From Yoonia sp. BS5-3 (GTDB lineage: Bacteria > Pseudomonadota > Alphaproteobacteria > Rhodobacterales > Rhodobacteraceae), in NCBI RefSeq assembly GCF_038069655.2, contig NZ_CP150951.2, positions 372,001 through 436,000 on the forward strand: a stretch of 64,000 nucleotides of DNA, in the 5' to 3' direction. The notes beneath the pieces were generated by a model. That model was not told the DNA's origin. It saw only the letters and a program-made list of their open reading frames with translations, and did no database searches. Positions 16,098-24,829 of the stretch are shown one piece after another. The stretch's first letter is position 1. Every line of letters starts with the position of its first letter. Position numbers and translations under genes: made by a program.

Positions 16098-17518
16098 CGC
16101 ATAAGGTTGCAATCATTGGGGGCGGCGTCATAGGTGGCGGCTGGGTTGCACGGTTTTTGCTGAATGGCTGGGACGTCGCCGTCTTTGATCCTGACCCGGA
16201 GGCAGAGCGCAAGATCAGCGAGGTGTTGTCAAACGCCCGACGCTCCCTACCCTCGCTTTACGACAAGGCATTGCCGCCCGAAGGCTCTTTGCGATTTCAT
16301 GACGACATAGGCCCGGCTTTGGACGGGGCTGTTTGGGTGCAAGAAAGCGTGCCGGAACGTCTTGAACTGAAACACAAAATCCATAGCCAGATTGTGAATC
16401 TTGGGCCTGCGGATGCGATCATCGGCTCGTCCACCTCTGGCTTTAAGCCGTCAGAGCTGAACGCACATGGTGGCAGGGTCATTGTCGCGCATCCATTCAA
16501 TCCGGTGTATCTGCTGCCGCTGGTAGAGCTGGTCGGCGACGGGCAAACTTGCGCGCGCGCTTCTGATCTTTTGCGCGCGGTCGGTATGTATCCTTTGACC
16601 GTGCGCAAGGAAATTGACGCACATATCGGTGACCGCCTGCTAGAGGCGGTCTGGCGCGAAGGGCTGTGGCTGATCAAGGATGGAATCTGCACAACAGAAG
16701 AGCTGGACGAAGTGATCCGCATGGGCTTTGGTTTGCGATGGGCGCAAATGGGCTTGTTTGAGACCTATCGCATCGCGGGCGGCGAAGCAGGCATGAAGCA
16801 CTTCATGGCGCAATTTGGCCCGGCGCTTGAATGGCCCTGGACCAAACTGATGGATGTACCGGAATTTACGGATGAATTGGTCGATCTGATCGCAGATCAG
16901 TCCGATGCGCAATCGGGGCACATGTCGATCCGCGCGCTTGAGCGGCTGCGCGATGACAATCTGGTTGGCATGATGCGCGCGCTGAAGAAAACCGGTAGCG
17001 GTGCGGGCGGCGTATTAAACGCGCATGAAGCCGCCCTGCCCCAGGCTATCACGCGCGATCTGCCCGTCACTGTTGATCGCACCGTCCCGCAAAGCTGGAC
17101 CGACTACAACGGCCATATGAACGAAGCCCACTATGTCGAAGCCTCGGCCCAGGCCACGGACCGTTTCATGGAGATGATCGGCGCAGACGCGGAGTATGTG
17201 GCGGGCGGCCAAAGCTATTTCACGGTGGAAAACCATGTTTGCTATCTTGATGAAATGAACGAAGGCGACCGGCTGACCATCACCACACAGGTCTTGATGG
17301 GCGAAGGGAAAAGGCTGCATCTGTTCCATCGCCTATTGACCGCCGCAGGGGATGTGGCGGCCACCGTCGAAACGATGTTGCTGCATGTTGACCTGACGAC
17401 CAGACGCACATCCCTACCGTCCGAGGCCGTGGCGGAACGCCTGGGCCAATTTGCCCGAAACCACGCAGATCTGCCGCGACCAGAAAGCGCCGGACGCGGG
17501 ATAGAAGGCGGCAAGTGA
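16094..17518 (+). CDS. Carnitine 3-dehydrogenase fused to a hotdog thioesterase
   Basis: A 474-residue two-domain protein. Residues 1-315 form a 3-hydroxyacyl-CoA-dehydrogenase-like L-carnitine dehydrogenase, with the NAD-binding GGGVIGGGWVARF at about 8-20, VQESVPERLELK and GSSTSGF. Residues about 318-450 form a 4-hydroxybenzoyl-CoA-type hotdog thioesterase, with the catalytic Asp in WTDYNGHMNEAHY at about 335. In Pseudomonas these are separate genes (cdhA, cdhC), so the fusion joins oxidation of carnitine to hydrolysis of betainyl-CoA into glycine betaine. It is coupled to the BKACE gene by ATGA, so the operon encodes the full carnitine-to-betaine conversion. Confidence 0.93.
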   Translation: MTHKVAIIGGGVIGGGWVARFLLNGWDVAVFDPDPEAERKISEVLSNARRSLPSLYDKALPPEGSLRFHDDIGPALDGAVWVQESVPERLELKHKIHSQIVNLGPADAIIGSSTSGFKPSELNAHGGRVIVAHPFNPVYLLPLVELVGDGQTCARASDLLRAVGMYPLTVRKEIDAHIGDRLLEAVWREGLWLIKDGICTTEELDEVIRMGFGLRWAQMGLFETYRIAGGEAGMKHFMAQFGPALEWPWTKLMDVPEFTDELVDLIADQSDAQSGHMSIRALERLRDDNLVGMMRALKKTGSGAGGVLNAHEAALPQAITRDLPVTVDRTVPQSWTDYNGHMNEAHYVEASAQATDRFMEMIGADAEYVAGGQSYFTVENHVCYLDEMNEGDRLTITTQVLMGEGKRLHLFHRLLTAAGDVAATVETMLLHVDLTTRRTSLPSEAVAERLGQFARNHADLPRPESAGRGIEGGK

Positions 17519-17561
17519 TGGCCTGCCCGTTAGCGGCAACTCACGCATGTGTCCGGGGGTG

Positions 17562-17600
17562 AGGAGCCCAGTTGGCTGAGCTGCAGACAAAAGGGCTCCT
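17562..17600. terminator. Inverted repeat after the carnitine operon
   Basis: AGGAGCCC at 17562-17569 can pair with GGGCTCCT at 17593-17600 across a 23-nt loop, 44 bp past the carnitine dehydrogenase stop. The loop is long and no U-run follows, so a terminator role is plausible but weak. Confidence 0.3.
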
Positions 17601-18239
17601 ATTCGGCGTCGAAACCTTCGGAAACAGATCCCTATGCCCTTAGATGCCCCACGTGTCGACGCGCTTGGCGCAAGTGTTATGTTAAGATGCAGCTCAAACT
17701 GACTGGACCCGCGCCCGCCATCACCGTCACCACGAGCAAGGCGGGTGATGGGGCCGCCGTCCTCTAACGTCTTAAGGTGCCGAAATAGCGCTGTGCGGCT
17801 TATCTTGCATTCGTCCCCAACCGCTGGGCGCTCGGACTACACCGGCCAGTTTCCTTGTTGTGAAAATTAGCAACATCCTCGCGGCGGGTTTCAAGCCTTT
17901 GATATTCGCGGCCCAGATCAATGCGATGCCACTCATAATGCCACCTGCCGTGCCAGAAATAGGCAGCATAGGTGTTTCAAGGTGGAAGAAGACTTTTCGA
18001 ATTGGCCCTTGAGGTGAGTGCCAGCTCTCTCAACGGCTTTTCTTTGTCTGATATCCCTACACGGCCGTTTCTGATTAACTGAACCGCCTGATTCCCGGAT
18101 CAGCGATGGCGGAACAAAGCGTGATCCCCACGTGACAGATTTGTGCCAATAGGAAACCTGCGTTCCTGCATCGGTCTGCAAAAGGCTACAATTACCTGCA
18201 AGCCGCGTCCCTTTGCCTGTTGCTGTTCTTATTGAGTTT
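17601..18239. other. Gene-poor stretch between the carnitine and serine loci
   Basis: About 640 bp without a convincing gene. Short open frames exist on both strands (for example 17772-17969 on the reverse strand, 65 codons, with a hydrophobic start), but they lack ribosome sites and recognisable motifs. Base usage is less G+C-rich than the neighbours in places (18000-18100). It may hold decayed gene or insertion-element remains; I cannot identify any. Confidence 0.4.
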
Positions 18240-18303
18240 CCGTATGTCCGGCGGTGGGACACCCTTCCCCAACGAAGGGCGCATATCTGTGAGGATACCA
18301 TCA
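18240..18303 (+). ncRNA. Candidate serC leader RNA motif
   Basis: A compact element directly before serC: a CCGGCGGTGGGACA block, a 6-bp hairpin CCCTTC-cccaac-GAAGGG at 18262-18279, then GCGCATATCTGTGAGGATA carrying the ribosome site. Position and look agree with the serC motif described upstream of serC/serA in alphaproteobacteria (Corbino et al. 2005 set). The identification is from memory of the pattern, not a covariance search. The likely role is control of translation initiation; the ligand or trigger is unknown. Confidence 0.55.
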
Positions 18304-19446
18304 ATGGTAATGACCAAACCGGCGACGCGGCCGGCCAATCCGCGTTTTTCCTCTGGCCCCTGTGCCAAACCCCCTGTCTGGAATCTAGATGCACTGCGCG
18401 ACGCCCCATTGGGCCGCTCGCACCGCGCGTCTGTCGGCAAAGCGAAGCTGGCCGAAGCGATTGAGCTGACGCGCGACATTCTAGGCATCCCGGCTGATTA
18501 TCGGATCGGCATCGTACCTGCGTCTGATACCGGCGCATTCGAGATGGCCATGTGGTCGCTCTTGGGTGAACGCCCCGCCGAGATGGTCGCTTGGGAAAGC
18601 TTTGGTGCAGGCTGGGTGACGGATGTGGTCAAGCAACTGAAGATCGAGGCGACAACGCACGTGGCCGCTTATGGCGAAATCGTTGATATGGCCGCACTGA
18701 ATTACGATCATGATATCTGCTTTACCTGGAATGGAACCACATCTGGTGTACGTGTGCCAACCGGCGATGTCATCCCCGGTGACCGGGCGGGTCTGACCCT
18801 ATGCGATGCGACATCCGCCGCTTTTGCGCAGGCTTTGCCCTGGGAAAAGCTGGATGTCACAACATTCTCTTGGCAGAAGGTTATGGGCGGTGAGGCTGCA
18901 CACGGGATGCTGGTCCTGTCACCACGGGCAGTCGAACGGCTGGAAAACTATACGCCTGCATGGCCCCTGCCCAAGATTTTCCGGCTGACCAAGGGCGGCA
19001 AGTTGATCGAAGGGATTTTCCGGGGCGAGACGATTAACACCCCGTCGATGCTGGCTGTTGAGGACTACCTTGTCGCGCTGAAATGGGGCCGTTCGATCGG
19101 CGGGCTGGACGCCTTGATCCATCGGGCTGATGCAAATGCACGGGCAATTTGGAATTTCTGCGCCGAACACGACTGGATTGATAACCTGGCCGTAGATAAA
19201 GCGACACGTTCAAATACCTCTGTTTGCCTGAAGTTTACCGATGATCGGATCACGGATGGTGCCGTTTTTGCCAAGGCTGTTGCAAAACGGCTGGAGGCGG
19301 AAGGTGTTGCCCTGGATATTGGCGCTTACCGCGATGCACCCGCAGGCCTGCGGATCTGGTGCGGCGCAACGGTTGAGACCTCTGACATCGAAGCCATGCT
19401 GCCATGGCTCGCTTGGGCTTTCGAGACTGAAATCGCTGCCCTCTAA
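18304..19446 (+). CDS. serC: Phosphoserine aminotransferase
   Basis: A 380-residue class V PLP aminotransferase converting 3-phosphohydroxypyruvate and glutamate to phosphoserine (serine synthesis; in some bacteria also pyridoxine synthesis). The N-terminal [15 protein letters not shown], the [17 protein letters not shown] cofactor region and the Schiff-base lysine in [18 protein letters not shown] (about residue 198) are characteristic of the alphaproteobacterial SerC type. ATG 18304 is 8 nt after AGGA; ATG 18310 is possible. It is followed 82 bp later by serA, so serine synthesis is clustered. Confidence 0.95.
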   Translation: MVMTKPATRPANPRFSSGPCAKPPVWNLDALRDAPLGRSHRASVGKAKLAEAIELTRDILGIPADYRIGIVPASDTGAFEMAMWSLLGERPAEMVAWESFGAGWVTDVVKQLKIEATTHVAAYGEIVDMAALNYDHDICFTWNGTTSGVRVPTGDVIPGDRAGLTLCDATSAAFAQALPWEKLDVTTFSWQKVMGGEAAHGMLVLSPRAVERLENYTPAWPLPKIFRLTKGGKLIEGIFRGETINTPSMLAVEDYLVALKWGRSIGGLDALIHRADANARAIWNFCAEHDWIDNLAVDKATRSNTSVCLKFTDDRITDGAVFAKAVAKRLEAEGVALDIGAYRDAPAGLRIWCGATVETSDIEAMLPWLAWAFETEIAAL

Positions 19447-19447
19447 C

Positions 19448-19469
19448 CCGAATTTTCTAGAAAATTCGG
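19448..19469. repeat. Perfect 22-bp palindrome between serC and serA (first)
   Basis: CCGAATTTTCTAGAAAATTCGG is a perfect palindrome beginning one base after the serC stop codon. It could form an 11-bp hairpin with no loop in DNA, or a shorter-looped RNA hairpin. It is one of two adjacent palindromes here. Similar AT-core palindromes recur between genes in roseobacters, to my recollection. Confidence 0.6.
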
Positions 19470-19474
19470 CCCCA

Positions 19475-19498
19475 GAACAAATTTCGCGAAATTTGTTC
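19475..19498. repeat. Perfect 24-bp palindrome between serC and serA (second)
   Basis: GAACAAATTTCGCGAAATTTGTTC is a perfect 24-bp palindrome 5 bp after the first. It ends 30 bp before the serA start. As RNA it would make an 10- to 11-bp hairpin with a tiny loop, which could attenuate or stabilise the serC-serA message. No U-tract follows, so simple intrinsic termination is doubtful. Confidence 0.6.
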
Positions 19499-19528
19499 GC
19501 GCCGGGCCGACCATAAAGGACAGATAAA

Positions 19529-21121
19529 ATGGCTCCTAAGGTACTTATCTCTGACAAGCTCTCCCCTGCTGCCGTACAGATTTTCAAAGATCGCGGCATC
19601 GATGTCGATTTCCAGCCCGATCTGGGCAAGGATAAAGACAAACTGCTCGACATCATCGGACAATATGACGGGCTTGCCATCCGCTCGGCCACCAAAGCCA
19701 CGGAAAAGATCATCGCAGCTGCCGAAAACCTTAAGGTGATTGGCCGTGCCGGGATCGGTGTGGACAATGTTGATATCCCCGCCGCATCCAAGAAGGGGAT
19801 CATCGTGATGAACACGCCCTTCGGAAATTCCATCACAACCGCCGAGCACGCCATTTCCATGATGATGGCCGTCGCCCGCCAAATCCCCGAGGCCAACGCA
19901 TCGACCCATGCCGGCAAATGGGAAAAATCCCGCTTCATGGGGGTGGAACTAACAGGCAAGACGCTTGGCATCATCGGCGCCGGTAATATCGGTTCTATCG
20001 TGATTGACCGTGCGCAAGGGCTGCGGATGAAGGTCGTCGCCTATGACCCATTCCTGTCCGAAGAGCGGGCCGTTGAAATCGGCGTCGAAAAGCTGGAGCT
20101 GGACGAATTGCTGGCCCGTGCTGATTTCATCACCATGCACGTCCCCTTGACCGAGCAGACCAAAAACATTCTGTCTGCCGAAAACATCGCGAAACTGAAA
20201 AAAGGCGTGCGGATCGTGAACTGCGCACGCGGCGGTCTGGTGGACGAGGCCGCATTGGCCGACGCACTGAAATCCGGCCATGTGGCTGGCGCGGCCTTTG
20301 ATGTGTTCGCGGTTGAGCCCGCAACGGACAGCCCGCTTTTCAACCTGCCTAATGTGGTTGTCACCCCGCATTTGGGCGCTGCAACGACCGAGGCACAAGA
20401 AAACGTGGCCCTACAGGTTGCCGAACAGATGTCAGATTACCTGCTGACGGGGGCCGTGCAGAACGCGCTGAACATGCCATCGGTGACAGCCGAAGAGGCC
20501 AAGGTCATGGGACCTTGGATCAAACTGACCGAACATCTGGGCAACTTCATTGGCCAAATGACGGATGAGCCGATCAAAGCGATCAACATCCTGTTTGACG
20601 GCGAAGCATCCGAGCTGAACCTCAAGGCCCTGTCTGCTGCGACAATCGCGGGCATCATGACCAAGGCGAACCCTGACACCAATATGGTCAGCGCGCCCGT
20701 GATCGCCAAAGAGCGTGGGATCAAAGTCTCGACCACAAAGCAGGATCAATCCGGCGCGTTTGAGGGTTATGTGAAAGTCACTGTGGTCACCGAAAAGCGG
20801 GAACGGTCGGTCGCGGGCACCGTGTTCAGCGATGGAAAGCCGCGCTTTATCCAGATCAAAGGCATCAATATCGATGCCGAGGTCGGCGCGCATATGCTTT
20901 ACACCACCAATAAAGATCGTCCGGGTATCATCGGCACGCTTGGCAGCATCATGGGACAGAACAACGTGAATATCGCGAACTTCACGCTGGGTCGGTCCGA
21001 GGCGAATGGCGAAGCAATCGCGCTGCTTTATGTGGACGAGCCTGTTCCGGCAGAAGCCATCGAGGCGCTTGGGGCAACCGGCCAGTTCCAGCAGGTCAAG
21101 CCGCTTAGCTTTAGCGTGTGA
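19529..21121 (+). CDS. serA: D-3-phosphoglycerate dehydrogenase
   Basis: A 530-residue long-form SerA, the first step of serine synthesis (3-phosphoglycerate to 3-phosphohydroxypyruvate with NAD+). Landmarks are VIGRAGIGVDNVDIPAA (about residues 73-90), the Rossmann motif GIIGAGNIGS (about 146-155), the catalytic-region NCARGGLVDEAALADAL, and the TPHLGAATTEAQENVA histidine segment. The C-terminal intervening domain is followed by an ACT domain (TTNKDRPGIIGTLGSIMG, about 454-472), which allows feedback sensing. Ribosome site AAAGGACAG precedes ATG 19529. Confidence 0.97.
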   Translation: MAPKVLISDKLSPAAVQIFKDRGIDVDFQPDLGKDKDKLLDIIGQYDGLAIRSATKATEKIIAAAENLKVIGRAGIGVDNVDIPAASKKGIIVMNTPFGNSITTAEHAISMMMAVARQIPEANASTHAGKWEKSRFMGVELTGKTLGIIGAGNIGSIVIDRAQGLRMKVVAYDPFLSEERAVEIGVEKLELDELLARADFITMHVPLTEQTKNILSAENIAKLKKGVRIVNCARGGLVDEAALADALKSGHVAGAAFDVFAVEPATDSPLFNLPNVVVTPHLGAATTEAQENVALQVAEQMSDYLLTGAVQNALNMPSVTAEEAKVMGPWIKLTEHLGNFIGQMTDEPIKAINILFDGEASELNLKALSAATIAGIMTKANPDTNMVSAPVIAKERGIKVSTTKQDQSGAFEGYVKVTVVTEKRERSVAGTVFSDGKPRFIQIKGINIDAEVGAHMLYTTNKDRPGIIGTLGSIMGQNNVNIANFTLGRSEANGEAIALLYVDEPVPAEAIEALGATGQFQQVKPLSFSV

Positions 21122-21125
21122 TCGC

Positions 21126-21920
21126 ATGACGGAAACGGTTTATGCTATCGGCGATATTCATGGTCAGAAGGCCATGCTTGATCATGCACTTGCGCTGATC
21201 GAGGCCGATGGCGGGCCGGATGCTCAGATCATCTTTCTGGGCGACTACACTGATCGCGGCCCGGACAGCCGGGGCGTGATCGACACGCTGATAGGTGGCC
21301 TGAACGCAGGGCGTAACTGGACCTGTCTTATGGGCAATCACGACCGGATGTTCGCGCGTTTCGTCCGGGATGGTACGGAACATGACGCCCGGGTGAAATC
21401 CGGGCTAAGCTGGTTTAACCCCCGCCTCGGCGGGGCCGCCACCTTGGAATCTTACGGAGTGACATCCGATACGTTACCGCTGCTCGAGAAACGGCATGAC
21501 GGACTGGAATGGCTAGTTGGCTATCCTATGAACGTCTACGTGCAACAACCGGATACTGTACACAAGCTTGCCAAATCAGCCGTGCCTGAAAGCCATCTGA
21601 CATTTCTGGAAAAATTGCCACGCTATTATCAAACCGATGATCTGATCTTTGTGCATGCGGGGCTGCGCATGGAGCTGCCGCTGGAATGGCAAGACCCTGA
21701 CGATCTGATTTGGATCCGCGATGGGTTTCTTGAAAGCCGGATCAATTATGGCAAGCTGATCGTTCACGGGCACACGGCACTGGATTACCCCCAGCATTTT
21801 GGAAACCGGGTCGATTTGGACGGGGGCGCAGGCTATGGACGCCCGTTGATACCCGCTGTGCTCGAAGGCCAAGATTGCTGGCTTTTGACGGATAAGGGAC
21901 GCGTTGCACTGCGTCCATAG
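21126..21920 (+). CDS. Metallophosphoesterase / Ser-Thr protein phosphatase family
   Basis: A 264-residue calcineurin-like phosphoesterase. All metal motifs are present in order: GDIHG (residues 8-12), GDYTDRG (about 39-45), GNHD (about 69-72), VHAG (about 177-180) and VHGHT (about 214-218). This resembles bacterial PPP-type phosphatases (PrpA-like) and ApaH relatives; the substrate is not determinable. It starts 4 bp after the serA stop and is probably co-transcribed with it. Confidence 0.92.
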   Translation: MTETVYAIGDIHGQKAMLDHALALIEADGGPDAQIIFLGDYTDRGPDSRGVIDTLIGGLNAGRNWTCLMGNHDRMFARFVRDGTEHDARVKSGLSWFNPRLGGAATLESYGVTSDTLPLLEKRHDGLEWLVGYPMNVYVQQPDTVHKLAKSAVPESHLTFLEKLPRYYQTDDLIFVHAGLRMELPLEWQDPDDLIWIRDGFLESRINYGKLIVHGHTALDYPQHFGNRVDLDGGAGYGRPLIPAVLEGQDCWLLTDKGRVALRP

Positions 21921-21950
21921 GCCTGCATCGGATCCGCCATGCCGTGCAAA

Positions 21951-22682
21951 CTAGAACGAACCGCTGACGCAGTCGGTGCCATCAACGAAATTGCACATCT
22001 CATATGTCAGCGTAAACGTGGCCTCTTTGGTTGAGGTCCAGCTGGCATCGAATGTCCGCCGGACAACCCCATTTTCGGCCTCGGCAATATAGCCTTCACC
22101 CGAACAATCGGACCGCTCGGTATAGCGGATGACATTCCCGTCGCCGCCATTGCCCTCATAGGTCTCTGTTCCATCGCCTGCGCGGCTCCAAGACGAGGTT
22201 GTGACCGTGCCACCCTTTGTCGATGTCAGTGTCATATCATCATAGCTACGGTTCCCGACCACGATTGTATTCACCACACCATCCTCTTCGTCGATCAGGG
22301 TAAATGACAATCGTTCGCCGGTCCGGGTGACATCCTCAACCTTTTGACTGGCGCCGAATAGGAAATTCGTTCGGCAGCCCGTCGCATCGTAGGCCTCATA
22401 GGAACACGGCACCATAAGCAGTGGGACAAACGCATCATGGATCGCAAAGCTGCTGAATTTTCCCAAAGCCAAGAGATCCGGCAGATCTTCGGTGTCAAAA
22501 TCACGGTCCATCTTTTCGGCGACAGCCGGATAACTATGCGCGCTGAAGATGATAAAGGGCGCATCATCGCTTGGGTCAAAATCCACGCCATGGCAGGCCC
22601 GCAAAGCCGCACTGCTTTGTGCTGCAGCCACTGTTGGGATGATGCAGAGAAGGCCAACCGCCTTGCGCAATATTGATGGCAT
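21951..22682 (-). CDS. Secreted protein of unknown function
   Basis: A 243-residue protein with a signal peptide (MPSILRKAVGLLCIIPTVAAAQ), so exported. The mature part has paired cysteines (ACHG, PCSYEAYDATGCR, SDCSG, EMCNFVDGTDCVSG), suggesting disulfides. I do not recognise a domain. The start at ATG 22682 was chosen because AAAGGAAAG lies 5-12 nt upstream; the ATG at 22697 is part of that ribosome site. It follows the large repeat protein by 35 bp on the same strand, so the two may form an operon. Confidence 0.75.
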   Translation of the reverse strand: MPSILRKAVGLLCIIPTVAAAQSSAALRACHGVDFDPSDDAPFIIFSAHSYPAVAEKMDRDFDTEDLPDLLALGKFSSFAIHDAFVPLLMVPCSYEAYDATGCRTNFLFGASQKVEDVTRTGERLSFTLIDEEDGVVNTIVVGNRSYDDMTLTSTKGGTVTTSSWSRAGDGTETYEGNGGDGNVIRYTERSDCSGEGYIAEAENGVVRRTFDASWTSTKEATFTLTYEMCNFVDGTDCVSGSF

Positions 22683-22717
22683 TATCTTTCCTTTCATGTC
22701 GCGACTTGCGCGCCGTC

Positions 22718-24643
22718 CTAATCCCGCCTGATCACACCCGTCACAGCTGCGGCCCCAATCGCCGTGACAATCCAACCTAGCGCAATCAGCCACCAGCGCG
22801 CCCACCATAGCACCTGCCCCCATGGCCCGCGCGTCGTTGATGGCGCCCAGGATGCCTCTTGCCCCAGTGAAACAATCGGGACCACCAGATCAACGGCATA
22901 GGACAGGGCGTGGAAGGTTTCATAGTCGCGCCCGGGGGTCAGGATCGGCGTGCCATCAGCCGAGAGCATATATTTATCCGACCAGACCTGCGCGGGGTTC
23001 ATGATCCGTTCATCTGCGGCCAATGCTTGCCACCCTTCGGACATCAGGATCGGACCAGCCGTCGGGGCGAAATCGCCCTTGTTCCATGCGTTGCTGGCCA
23101 GCATCCAGCCGATCAGCACAAGTGCGGCAAGCACGACAAAGCTCCGTTCAGGGCGGTGTCCATATCCGACAACAAAGCGGAGCACCCCATCGGCGATCAC
23201 ACTGCCGAAATGGCGACCGCGGCTACGGAAATTATGCCAGCGCTGCTCGCCCCGGAACTGCCGCTGGGCATAGGCCAGGGTCAGATCACCGACATCCAGA
23301 TCAGCGGGGTTCTCGGGATGAAGCAGAACCAGACGGGCGACATTGTCGTCATTGGGCCGGCGCGTCTGCAAGCTCTGCACAGCCTCGGGACGGGCATCAG
23401 CAGGCATCTGGCTGGCCGCGAGCAAGTCACGCCGCCAGGCCCGTTCACGCGCCCAGCGGGTGCGCGAGGCTTTGCGCTGTTCCTGTTCCTTGGCGGTCAT
23501 AATCGCGCGGGCATGCGACCGGTGGCCAGTGTCCCGCAGAAGCTTGGCCAGCTGCTCATAGGGTTGCGGATAAAACTCGCGGCGGGACACGGCACCTTGT
23601 TTGAGCCAGACCAATCGGTCGGGCACATCAATACCGCCATGCAGCACATCATAGATAAAGCCACTTAGAAACAGCCCATCACAAAGCGCCCAGCTTTCCG
23701 GATCATCCCACAGATCGCCGACATGGGCCGAGGTCAGATCCACGATCCCCGACACCCCCTTAATATTGCGCCAAATGAAGCCTTCACGGACAATCAGACG
23801 CTGCGCATTCAGCGCATTTCTGTCCGGGCTGCGCATCTCTGCATGGCCGCAATCCAAAACGCCGTTCACCTCAGCCCCCAAAAAGCTGACGTCACCCAAG
23901 GTGCTGACATAGCGCAGGGAAACATCGCCGCGTATCACCGCGCTTTGGGCGTTTAGCGCATGCGCACCCGGGTTATGAAAAGCCGCACCGGTGCAGACAA
24001 GCTGACCACCGATACGGGCGCCCAGAAGGCTGACCAATCCGGTCGCGGTTGTCCCTTCCAGCAGAACGCTACTGGCAACGTGCAAGCCCTGGGCTTTGAA
24101 GGCCGAACTTCCTTCATTGCGCAAAACTGCGTGGGTGCAGGACAGATGGCCGCGAATATCGCCCCCCGAAAGCGAGACCTTCCCGTCAATCCGGCTGCCA
24201 TTGAAAGTGACGTTCCCCTTGATCTGAAGCCGGGCCGCGTTCAGCCCTGCGGCCAGGGTACATCCGACAAGCGCCAGCCCATCGGCATTCAACTGTAACA
24301 ATTGCGGGGTCTCGGCGATGTAACAATTGAACAGATCGACCGGGCCGCGCGCGGTGGTAAAGCTGAGATCCAGGACACCGCTGATCCAGGCGCCGTTGAC
24401 CGTAATGCCCGATGGCTGCGTGCGGAAATCATTGCACCCGCCCAGGATCAGATAGCGTAGCAGGGTCGCCCGGATCTGGACGGACTTGGCCTTTAAATTG
24501 GGAACGGTCAGGCTGATTTGCGCTGTTTTGCCTTGTTCTGCGGCCTCCAGCAGGATCAGCTCGGCCGGGGTCAGCAGGTCATCGTCGCGTAATTGAACCA
24601 CCTGGGCCCATTTCGTGATCAAATGCAGGTCTTCAAAACTCAT
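22718..24643 (-). CDS. Large membrane protein with N-terminal beta-solenoid-like repeats
   Basis: A 641-residue protein. Residues about 80-320 contain degenerate repeats of roughly 20-25 residues with the recurring pattern (I/V)xGxVxLxGAxIxGxLxCxGA and LNAQxxVxxGDV, typical of right-handed beta-helix or pentapeptide-like solenoids. Residues about 360-480 are charged and Arg-rich (YPQPYEQLAKLLRDTGHRSHARAI). Residues about 500-525 and 600-637 are membrane segments, with a further hydrophobic stretch near 575-590. Homologues in this family are sometimes labelled membrane-associated oxidoreductase, but I see no cofactor motif. The architecture resembles ion-channel-like pentapeptide membrane proteins. 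Confidence 0.75.
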   Translation of the reverse strand: MSFEDLHLITKWAQVVQLRDDDLLTPAELILLEAAEQGKTAQISLTVPNLKAKSVQIRATLLRYLILGGCNDFRTQPSGITVNGAWISGVLDLSFTTARGPVDLFNCYIAETPQLLQLNADGLALVGCTLAAGLNAARLQIKGNVTFNGSRIDGKVSLSGGDIRGHLSCTHAVLRNEGSSAFKAQGLHVASSVLLEGTTATGLVSLLGARIGGQLVCTGAAFHNPGAHALNAQSAVIRGDVSLRYVSTLGDVSFLGAEVNGVLDCGHAEMRSPDRNALNAQRLIVREGFIWRNIKGVSGIVDLTSAHVGDLWDDPESWALCDGLFLSGFIYDVLHGGIDVPDRLVWLKQGAVSRREFYPQPYEQLAKLLRDTGHRSHARAIMTAKEQEQRKASRTRWARERAWRRDLLAASQMPADARPEAVQSLQTRRPNDDNVARLVLLHPENPADLDVGDLTLAYAQRQFRGEQRWHNFRSRGRHFGSVIADGVLRFVVGYGHRPERSFVVLAALVLIGWMLASNAWNKGDFAPTAGPILMSEGWQALAADERIMNPAQVWSDKYMLSADGTPILTPGRDYETFHALSYAVDLVVPIVSLGQEASWAPSTTRGPWGQVLWWARWWLIALGWIVTAIGAAAVTGVIRRD

Positions 24644-24829
24644 ACGGCTAGGCTAGGCGGGGATCGCAAAGCCCGCAACGAAGAATTAAGTTTTGGCCTT
24701 GCATGATGACCTGCACGGCACGAGGACCCCGCACACACGAACGATCACTCCCGCGAGAGGCCATCTACGCAGACAGGGTCCAAGCGGTTATCCATTTTCC
24801 ACGCACCCCGACTCAAAAGGAGACCCCTC

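Noticed and set aside
17933..18538. 201-codon reverse-strand frame overlapping the serC start
   Set aside because: Its coding half lies antisense to real serC sequence, and its composition (Ser/Arg/Cys-rich) is typical of shadow frames.
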